From contig UQMI01000011.1 in NCBI GenBank assembly GCA_900542045.1, positions 1 to 64,000 of the forward strand: a stretch of 64,000 nucleotides of DNA, written 5' to 3'. Numbering within the stretch: the stretch's first letter is position 1; each line of letters opens with the position of its first letter. The translations under genes were made by a program, and so were the position numbers. Origin of the DNA: an uncultured Blautia sp. GTDB taxonomy: Bacteria > Bacillota > Clostridia > Lachnospirales > Lachnospiraceae. Shown here one piece after another: positions 54,012 through 63,711 of this stretch. A model generated the notes under the pieces. It was not told the origin of the DNA. It was given only the letters and a program-made list of their open reading frames with translations, and made no database searches.

Positions 54012-54485
54012 ATGAAAAAGGAATTCAAATCAGCGGAGCTGCTCTATCTGATGCGGAGAATCAGCCATAACTTTACCATAGAACTGGAGCTGAACTTAAA
54101 AGAAAAAGAAATCAGTGGAACCTAGGTCTATTTTATGGTCTATATCCTGCGTCATCATCCAACAGGGACATATCTTACAGAACTGTGTCATGAAATCGGA
54201 GTGTCAAAACCAACTTTGTCTGCCTTGATCAAAAAAATGAAAGAAAAAGGTTATCTTTATTTTCAGGAAAACCCAGAAGACATACGCAAAAAGAAAGTGC
54301 TCCCCACAGACAAGCTTTTGAATGAAGGAAAGGAATTCATGAAGAAAGCCAGTCAGCTGGAGACTGAGGTCTGCAGCGTGCTCGATCCGTCAGAAAGAGT
54401 GCAGCTTCGGGATCTGGAGCAGAAGCTTCTGGAACAGTTAGCTGGAATGAAGCAAAAAGAAACTACTAACAGGAGGTTATGTTAA
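54012..54485 (+). pseudogene. MarR-family regulator with in-frame amber codon
   Basis: The frame starts at ATG 54012 after AAGGAGG and encodes a MarR-like N-terminus (SAELLYLMRRISHNFTIE), then a TAG at 54123-54125, then continues in the same frame with VYFMVYILRHHPTGTYLTEL and the HTH/wing region to a stop at 54483-54485. A Gln codon one change away would give a normal 157-residue MarR. The downstream ABC genes are intact, so the loss could derepress them. Translational readthrough or reinitiation at ATG 54135 would give a truncated HTH protein. Confidence 0.85.
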
Positions 54486-54486
54486 C

Positions 54487-56226
54487 GTGAGAAAAGTTTT
54501 ACAGCAGCTCAAACAGTATAAGCGAAATGCCTATCTATGTATCGGTCTGACTGCCCTGGAAGTGATCATGGAAATTCTGATGCCCTTCGTAACGGCCATT
54601 ATTATCGACCAGGGTCTGGAAGTCAACAATCTGTCGGTAGTCTACCGCTACGGTGCCCTTATGGTGCTCATGGCTTTCTTAAGCCTGCTATTCGGTGCTT
54701 TTGCCGGAAAAAACGCAGCCAGCGCGTCCGCCGGCCTTTCCGCCAATCTGCGGGAAGCGATTTACAGTAATATCCAGACCTTTTCTTTTTCCAACATTGA
54801 TAAATTCAGTGTGCCCGGCCTTGTTACCCGTATGACAACGGATATCACCAACGTACAGAATGCCTTTATGATGGTTATCCGTGTAGCGGTCCGTTCTCCG
54901 CTGAACCTGATCTTCAGCTTTGCCATGTGTATGATCATCAGTCCGCGGCTGAGCGCCATGTTTCTGATCGCAGTGGTATTCCTTGTGATCGTCATTGGTA
55001 CGATCATGGTCATCACGCTGAAAATCTTCAATCAGGTCTTCCGCAGATACGATAACTTAAATGCCAGTGTGCAGGAAAATGTATCCGCAATCCGTGTGGT
55101 TAAAGCCTTCGTCCGGGAAGATTATGAAAATACCAAGTTTTCCAAAGCCTCTAAAATGCTCTATGATCTCTCCGTAAAAGCCGAAGGACTTCTGGCTTTC
55201 AACAATCCGGCCATGATGGTTGCCGTCTATTTCTGTATCATATCTGTTTCCTGGTTCGGCGCTCAGTTCATCGTAGGCGGCTCTATGACCACCGGTGATC
55301 TGACCAGTCTGTTCAGCTACATTATGGCACTGTTGATGAGCCTGATGATGCTCTCCATGGTCGTAGTTATGATCAGCATGTCCCTGGCCAGTATCCGACG
55401 GATCAGTGAAGTTCTAAACGAAACACCGGATCTGACAGATCCGGAAAGACCGGTTACAACCGTGGCAAACGGTCAGATCGATTTCAACCATGTTAACTTT
55501 TCCTATAAACATGGCAGTGGGAAAAACGCCCTTTCTGATATCGATCTTCATATTAAAAGCGGTGAAACCATCGGTGTCATCGGCGGCACCGGTTCCGGCA
55601 AAAGCAGTCTGGTAAACCTGATCTGCCGTCTCTACGATGTGGATGAAGGTTCCGTCTGTGTGGGCGGTGTGGATGTCCGTAAATACGATACAGAAGTACT
55701 GCGGAACCAGGTATCCGTTGTACTTCAGAAGAACACCCTGTTCTCCGGTACGATCCTGGATAATCTGCGCTGGGGCAATCCGGATGCCACAGAGGAAGAA
55801 TGCATCAAGGCCTGCAAAGCAGCCTGTGCCGATGAATTCATTGACCGGATGCCGGACGGCTATCATACCAGGATTGAACGGGGCGGCTCCAACGTCTCCG
55901 GCGGACAGAAGCAGCGTCTGTGTATTGCCCGGGCTCTGCTGAAAAAGCCCAAAGTCCTGATCCTGGATGATTCTACCAGCGCAGTGGATACCGCAACGGA
56001 TGCCAGTATCCGGGCCGCATTTGCAAAAGAAATTCCCGGTACTACCAAAATCATCATTGCTCAGCGTATTTCCAGTGTAGAATCCGCTGACCGGATCCTT
56101 GTACTGGACGAAGGACGCATCAATGCCTTCGATACCCATGAAAATCTGCTGGAGAACAACGAAATCTATCAGGACATCTATCACTCACAGATGGAAGGCG
56201 GCGGCGATTTCGATCAGCCTGCCTGA
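54487..56226 (+). CDS. ABC exporter half-transporter (degenerate NBD subunit)
   Basis: A 579-residue half-transporter with an N-terminal six-helix domain and an ATPase domain: Walker A GGTGSGKSS, signature NVSGGQKQR, Walker B VLILDDSTSAVD with Asp in place of the catalytic Glu. It lacks the large extracellular insertion seen in the paralogue at 4751. GTG 54487 follows AGGAGG within the end of the marR-like frame. It pairs with the next gene in a heterodimer. Confidence 0.9.
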   Translation: MRKVLQQLKQYKRNAYLCIGLTALEVIMEILMPFVTAIIIDQGLEVNNLSVVYRYGALMVLMAFLSLLFGAFAGKNAASASAGLSANLREAIYSNIQTFSFSNIDKFSVPGLVTRMTTDITNVQNAFMMVIRVAVRSPLNLIFSFAMCMIISPRLSAMFLIAVVFLVIVIGTIMVITLKIFNQVFRRYDNLNASVQENVSAIRVVKAFVREDYENTKFSKASKMLYDLSVKAEGLLAFNNPAMMVAVYFCIISVSWFGAQFIVGGSMTTGDLTSLFSYIMALLMSLMMLSMVVVMISMSLASIRRISEVLNETPDLTDPERPVTTVANGQIDFNHVNFSYKHGSGKNALSDIDLHIKSGETIGVIGGTGSGKSSLVNLICRLYDVDEGSVCVGGVDVRKYDTEVLRNQVSVVLQKNTLFSGTILDNLRWGNPDATEEECIKACKAACADEFIDRMPDGYHTRIERGGSNVSGGQKQRLCIARALLKKPKVLILDDSTSAVDTATDASIRAAFAKEIPGTTKIIIAQRISSVESADRILVLDEGRINAFDTHENLLENNEIYQDIYHSQMEGGGDFDQPA

Positions 56227-56270
56227 ACCTCCCATCACTCTACTATAATTAAGAGGAGGAAATCTGATTT

Positions 56271-58163
56271 ATGAGCCAAAAAAAATCCAGGCCAAGGGTT
56301 GCCACAGCCACCAGGCTGATCAACCGGGTCATACGATATATGCTTCATTATTATAAATATTTATTCTTGCTGGTGGTCCTCTGTATTCTGATCACCGCCA
56401 TCGCCACTGTGGTGGGGGCTACTTTTCCCCAGACGCTGGTGGACGATTATATCACTCCCATGCTTGCCAGTGGATCCAGTGATTTCAGCGGCCTGGCAAA
56501 AGACCTGATCCAGCTGGCATGTGTAATGGGTATTGGCGTAATCACCGCTTTTACTTACAACCGGATCATGGTCAATGTCAGCCAGGGTACCATGCTTCAT
56601 TTACGTGACGATCTGTTCCGGAAAATGGAAGCGCTGCCCATCAAATACTTCGATACCCACGCCCACGGCGACATCATGTCTGTCTACACCAACGATGTGG
56701 ACACACTGCGTCAGCTGCTCAGCCAGAGTATTCCCCAGATCATTAACTCTGTTATCACCATGGCGGCTACTCTGGTCACAATGATCATCCTGAATCCTGC
56801 TCTGACCGTGATCTCCATTCTGACAGCCGTTGTCATGCTTCTGGTCACTGCTAATTTTTCCAAATTATCCGGAAGATACTATGTACGTCAGCAAATGGAT
56901 CTGGGGGCTGTAGACGGCTTTATTGAAGAAATGCTGGATGGTCAGAAAGTAGTAAAAGTATTCTGCCATGAAGAGGCAGCCAAAAATGATTTTCACAAAA
57001 TCAATGAACAGCTCCGTAACAGTACGGAAAAAGCAAACGGCTATGCGAACCTGCTGATGCCCGTCAACGCCAATATCGGCTGGATCAGTTATGCGCTGGT
57101 GGCTATCGTAGGCGCTATCCTGGGCATCAACGGACTGGCCGGCGTCACCATCGGTACCGTTGTGACTTTTGTAGGGTTAAACAAAAGTTTTACCAATCCC
57201 ATCACACAGGTCAGCCAGCAGATCAACTTTGTGGTCAATGCCGCAGCCGGTGCCCAGCGTGTATTTGATCTGATGGATCAGGAACCGGAAGAAGACAATG
57301 GATACGTGGAACTGGTCCATGCAAAAGAAGATGAAAACGGCCAGATCACAGAATCACCTACCCGCACCAACCTGTGGGCCTGGAAACATCCCCACAAAGC
57401 CGAAGGAACGGTTACTTATACGAAACTGGAGGGCGGCGTTGTCTTCGATGATGTGGACTTTGGCTACAACGAAGATAAGCTTGTCCTGCACAACATCAGT
57501 CTCTGGGCCAAACCGGGACAGAAAATCGCCTTTGTCGGCGCCACCGGTGCAGGAAAAACCACCATTACCAATCTGATCAACCGTTTTTACGATATTGCTG
57601 ACGGCAAAATCCGCTACGACGGCATCAACATCAACAAAATCAAGAAACCGGATCTGCGCCGTTCTCTGGGCATGGTGCTCCAGGATACCCACCTGTTTAC
57701 CGGTACCGTTATGGACAATATCCGCTACGGCAAGCTGGACGCCACCGACGAAGACTGCATCAAAGCAGCGAAACTGGCCAATGCCGATGGATTTATCCGC
57801 CGTCTCCCCGATGGCTACGATACCATGCTCACCGGCGACGGTGCCAATTTAAGCCAGGGCCAGCGCCAGCTTCTTGCTATCGCCCGTGCCGCTGTTGCGG
57901 ATCCGCCGGCACTGATCCTGGATGAAGCCACTTCCTCCATTGATACCCGTACGGAAAAACTGGTACAGGACGGTATGGATGCCCTGATGCAGGGACGTAC
58001 CACTTTTGTCATCGCCCACCGTCTGTCCACCGTTAAGAATTCCAACTGTATCATGGTCATGGAACAGGGCCGCATCATAGAAAGAGGCACCCACGACGAA
58101 CTGATTGCCGCCAAAGGCAAATACTATCAGCTTTACACAGGCAATTTTGCCGAGCAGGGATAA
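56271..58163 (+). CDS. ABC exporter half-transporter (canonical NBD subunit)
   Basis: A 630-residue half-transporter with a basic N-terminal tail, six helices and an ATPase domain: Walker A GATGAGKTT, signature NLSQGQRQL, Walker B ALILDEATSSID with catalytic Glu. A linker insertion of about 35 residues between the membrane and ATPase domains contains acidic and Trp-rich segments (TNLWAWKHPHKAEG). ATG 56271 follows AGAGGAGG. A terminator follows at 58201. Confidence 0.92.
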   Translation: MSQKKSRPRVATATRLINRVIRYMLHYYKYLFLLVVLCILITAIATVVGATFPQTLVDDYITPMLASGSSDFSGLAKDLIQLACVMGIGVITAFTYNRIMVNVSQGTMLHLRDDLFRKMEALPIKYFDTHAHGDIMSVYTNDVDTLRQLLSQSIPQIINSVITMAATLVTMIILNPALTVISILTAVVMLLVTANFSKLSGRYYVRQQMDLGAVDGFIEEMLDGQKVVKVFCHEEAAKNDFHKINEQLRNSTEKANGYANLLMPVNANIGWISYALVAIVGAILGINGLAGVTIGTVVTFVGLNKSFTNPITQVSQQINFVVNAAAGAQRVFDLMDQEPEEDNGYVELVHAKEDENGQITESPTRTNLWAWKHPHKAEGTVTYTKLEGGVVFDDVDFGYNEDKLVLHNISLWAKPGQKIAFVGATGAGKTTITNLINRFYDIADGKIRYDGININKIKKPDLRRSLGMVLQDTHLFTGTVMDNIRYGKLDATDEDCIKAAKLANADGFIRRLPDGYDTMLTGDGANLSQGQRQLLAIARAAVADPPALILDEATSSIDTRTEKLVQDGMDALMQGRTTFVIAHRLSTVKNSNCIMVMEQGRIIERGTHDELIAAKGKYYQLYTGNFAEQG

Positions 58164-58200
58164 CCTGCCGGAAAACACTCCTTACTCCCCTTGCTTTTCA

Positions 58201-58238
58201 TATGCCAGCCAGAGCAGATCCGGCTGGCATATTATTTT
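58201..58238 (+). terminator. Terminator of the second ABC operon
   Basis: TATGCCAGCC (58201-58210) pairs perfectly with GGCTGGCATA (58222-58231), then TTATTTT. It lies about 38 bases after the ABC stop. Confidence 0.88.
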
Positions 58239-58254
58239 GCCCGGCATACGGTAT

Positions 58255-58336
58255 CGGCGTACATACTGCTTTCCTGACATATGATACCGGCTGACACACC
58301 GTCTGCCTGACACATGATACCCGCCTGCATATTGAC
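58255..58336. repeat. 33-bp tandem repeat array
   Basis: Two full 33-bp units (58255-58287, 58288-58320) end in GATAC, with diverged partial units on either side. Shared elements are CGGC, CCTGACA and ATGATAC. It is immediately downstream of the ABC operon terminator and upstream of the MATE gene. Confidence 0.72.
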
Positions 58337-58398
58337 GAACCGGAAAGATTGCAGTAAGATATGCAATGCAAAAATTTATTTTGAGGGGATGAACCATT

Positions 58399-59754
58399 TT
58401 GAAAAACAATAAATATGAGATAGACATGTGCAACGGCACCATCATGGACAAGCTGATCTCTTTTTCACTTCCTCTGATGCTGTCCAGCATCCTGCAGCTG
58501 ATGTTCAATGCGGTAGATATCATCGTCGTGGGAAGATACAGCAGCAGCCAGGCACTGGCGGCTGTGGGATCCACCACTGCCCTGATCAATATTTTCACCA
58601 ACCTTTTCATCGGCATTTCTCTGGGGGCCAATGTACTGGCAGCCGGCTACTTTGCCACCCAGCGGCACAAAGAAATGTCGGAAGCCGTACATACTGCCAT
58701 CACACTGGCGCTGGTCAGCGGTATTCTCATGGCATTTGTCGGCGTATTCACTGCAAGACCGGTCCTGGTTCTTATGGGGACCCCCGGAGATGTCATCGAT
58801 CAGTCTGTCACTTATATGACCATCTACTTTATGGGAATGCCCTTTTTCATGCTTTATAATTATGGAGCCGCCATCCTCCGGGCGGTGGGAGACACCAAGC
58901 GGCCTCTGCTGTTCCTCTTCTGCTCCGGCATGGCCAATGTGGCGCTGGACCTTCTGCTTGTCATTGTGATCCCCTGGGGAGTGGCAGGCGTAGCCATCGG
59001 CACCGTGGCTTCCCAGTGTATTTCCAGCCTTCTGGTGCTTCGCTGCCTCCACCGCTCGGAAGGCAGCTACCAGCTTTCCTTCCGCAAGCTGCGGATCAAC
59101 CGTTTCTATCTGCTGCGCATCTTCCAGGTTGGAATTCCGGCAGGCATCCAGAGCACGGTGATCAGCTTTTCCAACGCCCTGCTCCAGTCCTCTGTCAATT
59201 CCTTCGGCGCCATAGCCATGGCCGGCTACACCGCCGCCAACAATGTGCTGGGCTTCCTGTATGTGGCAGTCAATGCCGTGACCCAGGCATGCATGAGCTT
59301 TACCAGCCAGAATTACAGCGTGAAAAAAACAAAGCGTATGGATCGGGTGCTTCTGGACTGTGTGATCCTGTCCGCCGGCGTATCTCTGGTCATGGGTGTG
59401 GGCGCATATATCTTCGGAACACAGGTACTGGGCATCTACACTGCAGACACAGAAGTCATCCAGTGCGGACTGGAGATTCTTTCCATCACCACCGTACCCT
59501 ATTTCCTGTGCGGCATCATGGATCTGATCCCGGGCGCCCTCCGGGGAATGGGCCATTCCGCCGTACCCATGGTACTGTCTATTATCGGTACGGTAGGAAC
59601 CCGGATCGTATGGATCTATCTGTTCTTCCCCCAGAACAGATCCCTGCATTTTCTCTTTATTTCCTATCCAGTATCCTGGATCTTCACCATCCTGATGCAG
59701 GCCGTCTGCTTCTATTTCGTGAGGAAACAGTGTATCCGGCAGATGGCAGCCTGA
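58399..59754 (+). CDS. MATE family multidrug efflux transporter
   Basis: A 451-residue membrane protein with two six-helix halves. The segment NGTIMDKLISFSLPLMLSSILQ near residue 14 and LIPGALRGMGHS near 380 are typical MATE elements. Start is a TTG at 58399 with GAGGGG about 10 bases upstream; the next in-frame ATG has no ribosome site. It stands alone, with a terminator at 59766-59809. It is different from the MATE at 11.9 kb. Confidence 0.9.
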   Translation: MKNNKYEIDMCNGTIMDKLISFSLPLMLSSILQLMFNAVDIIVVGRYSSSQALAAVGSTTALINIFTNLFIGISLGANVLAAGYFATQRHKEMSEAVHTAITLALVSGILMAFVGVFTARPVLVLMGTPGDVIDQSVTYMTIYFMGMPFFMLYNYGAAILRAVGDTKRPLLFLFCSGMANVALDLLLVIVIPWGVAGVAIGTVASQCISSLLVLRCLHRSEGSYQLSFRKLRINRFYLLRIFQVGIPAGIQSTVISFSNALLQSSVNSFGAIAMAGYTAANNVLGFLYVAVNAVTQACMSFTSQNYSVKKTKRMDRVLLDCVILSAGVSLVMGVGAYIFGTQVLGIYTADTEVIQCGLEILSITTVPYFLCGIMDLIPGALRGMGHSAVPMVLSIIGTVGTRIVWIYLFFPQNRSLHFLFISYPVSWIFTILMQAVCFYFVRKQCIRQMAA

Positions 59755-59765
59755 ATATAATATGT

Positions 59766-59809
59766 ATGCTGTGAAAAGATGAACCATCATTTTTTCACGG
59801 CATTTTTTT
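59766..59809 (+). terminator. Terminator of the MATE gene
   Basis: ATGCTGTGAAAA pairs with TTTTCACGGCAT (59792-59803; one mismatch), followed by seven T. It lies 12 bases after the stop. Confidence 0.88.
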
Positions 59810-59991
59810 GCCTTTAATGAGAACATTTCGTTCTATTTTCTCATAAAGATCCGGCATCACAAAATACCCGGCAGATTATTCCAGCTCCGGCAAGACAAAA
59901 ATCTGCATCCGGATGTTGTTTTTTTCCCGTTTCCAATCGTTATACCTTATAGAAGGAAATACAGAAAAAAGCAAAACCAGGAGAAAATTTT

Positions 59992-60495
59992 GTGTTTGAA
60001 AAGAAACGACTGCAGGACCTTGTCTTTGACAGAGATAAGATGGAGGATCTGATCCGCGAACACTATATGTGCATATACAAATACTGCTTTTACCATGTGG
60101 GCAACAGAGATGCCGCTCAGGATATTACACAGGATGTGTTTTTAAAATTTATAAAAGAAATCGGCCGATACAGAGAATACGGCAAACTGAAGAACTACCT
60201 GTATGTGATCGCCAGAAATTCCATCCTTGACTATGGACGCAAAAGAAAGCACCTGCAGCTGGCAGCGGTACCGGAAACCTTTGACGATGGCGGGATCGAC
60301 CAGAAGCTGCTGCAGATGAATATCCGGGAAGCTCTGGATTCCCTGGAGGACCTGGACAAGGAACTTATCATTTTAAGATATTACCAAGAGCTCAGGATCA
60401 AAGATATTTCCCGGATCCTGCATCTGCCTGCATCCACAGTCCGATACAAATTAAGAAATGCGGAGAAAGCGCTGAAAAAAAGATTGGAGTTATGA
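59992..60495 (+). CDS. Sigma-70 family RNA polymerase sigma factor (ECF-like)
   Basis: A 167-residue sigma factor containing only regions 2 and 4. Region 2 runs about 20-85 (GNRDAAQDITQDVFLKFIKE), and region 4 about 115-165 with helix-turn-helix ISRILHLPASTVRYKLRNAEKAL. GTG 59992 has AGGAG at 8 bases. It heads a four-gene operon with a membrane protein and an ABC transporter, so it probably responds to envelope stress and controls the transporter. An autoregulated promoter is likely but not found with confidence. Confidence 0.88.
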   Translation: MFEKKRLQDLVFDRDKMEDLIREHYMCIYKYCFYHVGNRDAAQDITQDVFLKFIKEIGRYREYGKLKNYLYVIARNSILDYGRKRKHLQLAAVPETFDDGGIDQKLLQMNIREALDSLEDLDKELIILRYYQELRIKDISRILHLPASTVRYKLRNAEKALKKRLEL

Positions 60496-60498
60496 GCT

Positions 60499-61269
60499 AT
60501 GATCGACAGACAGTTATTCAAAGAATTAAACAAAATCCATGTGCCTGCATATGACATCCGGAAACTGGAAGAAACAGCCGCAAAAGCCGGAAGCATAGAG
60601 CCGCCGCTCCAGAAACTGAGGATGGAACCTGCCGGATTCTTCCTGGATCAGTTACGGTTTATCCGAAAAGAAATCTGGTTCCTGAAAATTCTCTTTTCTG
60701 TCCTGATCCTGGCTTTCATCCCTGCGGCGCAGATGACTGTCAGCGGCTGGATATGGACTTTGATCGCAGTATCCGGGCCCATTCTGTGCCTGATGAATGC
60801 CCATGAGATCTGCCACATCCTCCAGCCGGGAATGCTGGAGCTGCAAATGACCGCCAGAAATTCCTTCCGCAAAGTACTGATGGTCCGTCTCACCGTCTTT
60901 GGATCCTATGATCTGGTGTTCTTCGGGTGCATGGCGTCCGGCGTATCCATTTTTCAGGAAACCGCAGTCTGGCATGTGATCCTGTACGGGATCGTCCCCT
61001 ATGCAGTCATGTGCTTCGGCTGCCTGCTGATCCTGAACCGGTGCAGAAAAGAAAACATGCTTCTGTATACCGGAACCTGGGGCGCGTTTCTATGCTGTAT
61101 CATTGTCATCCTGAAAATTTCCGATCAGCGGATCTGCCAGCCGTCTTACATCCCCATATGGCTGGGAACAGGGATCGTCGTTTTCAGCGGCATCGCAACA
61201 GAACTGTACAGTCTTTTCAGAAAAGCAGGAGGAAATCTGAATGAAATTAACTATGGAACATCTGTCTAA
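60499..61269 (+). CDS. Membrane protein of the sigma factor operon, possible anti-sigma
   Basis: A 256-residue protein with a cytoplasmic N-terminus (about 1-55) and six predicted membrane segments. Residues 102-106, HEICH, match HExxH in spacing, which in zinc proteases binds metal, but no other protease feature is clear. It lies 3 bases after the sigma gene and overlaps the ABC gene by 29 bases. It could act as the anti-sigma factor or as a membrane sensor. It has no recognisable zinc anti-sigma HxxxCxxC motif. Confidence 0.75.
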   Translation: MIDRQLFKELNKIHVPAYDIRKLEETAAKAGSIEPPLQKLRMEPAGFFLDQLRFIRKEIWFLKILFSVLILAFIPAAQMTVSGWIWTLIAVSGPILCLMNAHEICHILQPGMLELQMTARNSFRKVLMVRLTVFGSYDLVFFGCMASGVSIFQETAVWHVILYGIVPYAVMCFGCLLILNRCRKENMLLYTGTWGAFLCCIIVILKISDQRICQPSYIPIWLGTGIVVFSGIATELYSLFRKAGGNLNEINYGTSV

Positions 61270-62128
61270 ACAATTCAAAAACAAGACCGCAGTAAACCAG
61301 ATCAATCTGGTCTTAACCGAAGGCATATACGGTTTTCTGGGCGCCAACGGAGCAGGAAAAACCACACTTTTACAGATGATCTGCGGCATCATAAAACCCA
61401 CATCCGGAGAAGTAAAAATAGACGGTGTAAATACTGTCCAGATGGGAGAACAATTCCGTGATCTGCTGGGATATCTGCCCCAGGAATTCGGATATACACC
61501 GGGATTTACCGCAAAGGACTTTATGCTGTATATTGCTTCCATTAAGGGCCTGCCGCCTGCCTTTGCCAGAAAAAGGACCAGAGAATTATTAAGGCTGGTC
61601 AATCTGGAAAAAGAAACCGACCGGAAGATCCGGACTTTTTCAGGCGGAATGAAACGGAGACTGGGGATTGCCCAGGCTTTACTGAACGATCCGGCAATCC
61701 TGATCCTGGATGAGCCCACCTCTGGTCTGGATCCGAAAGAACGGGTGTATTTCCGGAATATCATATCCGAAATGTCAAAGGATAAGATCATCATTATATC
61801 GACGCACATCGTATCAGATATCGAATATATCTCCGACCAGGTACTGGTGATGAAAAAAGGCAGCTTTATCCTGCAGGGATCGCCGGAAGAACTTCTGAAC
61901 AAAGTCAGAGGCCAGGTGTGGTCCTGCCGCGTCTCCAACAAAGACTGGGCCGCTTTTGAAACACGGCACTGCGTTGCGAATGCCCATGCCCTGGCTGACC
62001 ATGTGGAAGCCCGGGTGATAGCGCCTGATCCTCCGCTGAAAGATGCAGTCATGGCAGAACCGACTCTTGAAGATTTGTATTTAAAATATTTTTCTGATGA
62101 AACAGACGAAAGCGAGGGATTGAAATGA
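61241..62128 (+). CDS. ABC transporter ATP-binding protein
   Basis: A 295-residue ATPase. Walker A GANGAGKTT near residue 35, signature FSGGMKRRLGIA near 133 and Walker B ILILDEPTSG near 152 are intact. The C-terminal extension (about 215-295) is typical of ABC-2 antibiotic or lipid exporters. It overlaps the membrane-protein gene and the permease gene, so all are coupled. Confidence 0.93.
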   Translation: MKLTMEHLSKQFKNKTAVNQINLVLTEGIYGFLGANGAGKTTLLQMICGIIKPTSGEVKIDGVNTVQMGEQFRDLLGYLPQEFGYTPGFTAKDFMLYIASIKGLPPAFARKRTRELLRLVNLEKETDRKIRTFSGGMKRRLGIAQALLNDPAILILDEPTSGLDPKERVYFRNIISEMSKDKIIIISTHIVSDIEYISDQVLVMKKGSFILQGSPEELLNKVRGQVWSCRVSNKDWAAFETRHCVANAHALADHVEARVIAPDPPLKDAVMAEPTLEDLYLKYFSDETDESEGLK

Positions 62129-63360
62129 CCAGAATGATCCGGTACGAATGGAAAAAAATATGGAACAGCCGGCTGACACAGATATCTGTGATCGGCTGCA
62201 GTCTGTTCCTGATCTTCTGCGTATATTCAAGTATCACTCAAATCGAAGCCACCGATCCGGACGGACGGACCGTCCGCGGCATGGATGCTGCCCAAGTGAT
62301 GAAAGATACTCAGCAAAGGGTAACCCTGACCCAGAACCGGGTGGACGAAATTGCGGCGCAGTACCTGGCCTATACAAAGGATCCTTCCACCAGTTCCGGC
62401 AGCGAAACATGCCATTACCTCTCAGAAGAAACATACAACACCTTTTATCGGCCCAACCGTGATCTGCTGAGTCTGATCACAAACGTATACGAAGATCCCG
62501 GAAGCGGCCAAAATATGAAGACAGTCCTGGAAGAAAATTTCGGCCGAAATTTTATGCAGGCCCGGCTTGAACGGGACATCCAGTACATTCATTTACTGGA
62601 AGAGCGCGGCCGTCTGACCCCCGCCGAAGCAGCATACTGGGAAGACGAAGTAAAGGAAATACCGGAATATCAATACGGATACCGGAAAGGCTGGGATATG
62701 ATCCTGGATACACTGACATGGCCCGTTCTGCTCATGATGATCGTCTGTATCGGGATCGCACCAGTCTTTTCCGGGGAATATCAATCCAGATGCGACTCGC
62801 TGCTCTTATGCATGAAGTATGGAAAATCCAAACTGATTCATGCCAAAATTATCACAGCATGGGCATTCGCCACCTGTATTTACTGGGGGATCACGCTGAT
62901 CTATTCAGCAGTCTTTCTTATCCTCCTGGGCACAGACGGCGCAGATCTTCCGATCCAGCTAAAATATCCGGCGCTGTCTGTGGGCTACCGGCTGACCATG
63001 AGCGAAGCTGTTATCTATGCACTGGTCCTGGCATATCTGCTGACTTTAGGCATTATGGGGATCACCCTTCTCCTGTCGTCCTTATTAAAAAGTGCATACA
63101 GCGTTATCATCGCAGCCTTTCTTCTGATCCTTGTGCCCACCTTTTTATCCCCGGATACCGGAGGATATCTCTGGAGCCGCGTCATCTCACTGCTGCCGTC
63201 AAAAATTGCCGACTTTTCGTTCCAGTCATATACTGCGTACAGCCTGGGCACGCTTGTGATCAAGTGGCCGGACATGGCAATGGCGGTAAACGGAGCTGCA
63301 GCGGTTCTGTGTTCGCTGGGCAGTTATCATATATTCCGAACACATCAGGTTAATAAATAA
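62125..63360 (+). CDS. ABC-2 type transporter permease
   Basis: A 411-residue membrane protein with one N-terminal helix, a large extracytoplasmic domain (about 45-190), and five or six C-terminal helices (from about 200). It follows the ATPase gene with a 4-base ATGA overlap. The pair plus sigma factor resembles stress- or antibiotic-induced export systems; the substrate is unknown. Confidence 0.85.
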   Translation: MTRMIRYEWKKIWNSRLTQISVIGCSLFLIFCVYSSITQIEATDPDGRTVRGMDAAQVMKDTQQRVTLTQNRVDEIAAQYLAYTKDPSTSSGSETCHYLSEETYNTFYRPNRDLLSLITNVYEDPGSGQNMKTVLEENFGRNFMQARLERDIQYIHLLEERGRLTPAEAAYWEDEVKEIPEYQYGYRKGWDMILDTLTWPVLLMMIVCIGIAPVFSGEYQSRCDSLLLCMKYGKSKLIHAKIITAWAFATCIYWGITLIYSAVFLILLGTDGADLPIQLKYPALSVGYRLTMSEAVIYALVLAYLLTLGIMGITLLLSSLLKSAYSVIIAAFLLILVPTFLSPDTGGYLWSRVISLLPSKIADFSFQSYTAYSLGTLVIKWPDMAMAVNGAAAVLCSLGSYHIFRTHQVNK

Positions 63361-63371
63361 AACAGACTCTG

Positions 63372-63397
63372 CCCGCAGAAATTTTTCTGCGGGTTTT
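63372..63397 (+). terminator. Terminator of the sigma factor/ABC operon
   Basis: CCCGCAGAAA (63372-63381) and TTTCTGCGGG (63384-63393) pair perfectly around two T, then TTTT. It is 12 bases after the permease stop. Confidence 0.92.
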
Positions 63398-63529
63398 CCC
63401 TTCCATATTGCCGGAAGCGATCCCCCTGTCCGGAAAAATGCCGCACTGTACCACCAGCGCGGCATTTCCTGCTTTCTTCTAAAATACCCTCTCCCCTTTC
63501 CTATATTCTGTTGTAAGTATATGAAGGAT

Positions 63530-63605
63530 ATGTTGCATTTATATGACTGCAAGCAACATAATTGTAACATATTTTAATATTTGTGACTCTTTTTTTCACA
63601 AATAT
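63530..63605. other. Two inverted repeats in an A/T-rich gap
   Basis: ATGTTGC and GCAACAT (63530-63536, 63553-63559) form one, and ATATTTGTGA and TCACAAATAT (63577-63586, 63596-63605) form a perfect second. The second's spacer is T-rich. The bases 63398-63529 hold nothing I can name. They may be operators or weak terminators; no promoter was identified. Confidence 0.5.
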
Positions 63606-63711
63606 ACAGTTGTGATATACCTGAGGGATTCCTGTCGATTTATGATAGAATGATCTTTCGAAGACAGTCCACCCTCTTTGAGTGGCTGAAGAAATATCAC
63701 ATTCCTGTTGA

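Noticed and set aside
54012..54485. Pyrrolysine or other recoded amber codon
   Set aside because: No suppressor tRNA or pyl genes are visible, and a single TAG in a MarR gene is more simply a nonsense mutation or error.
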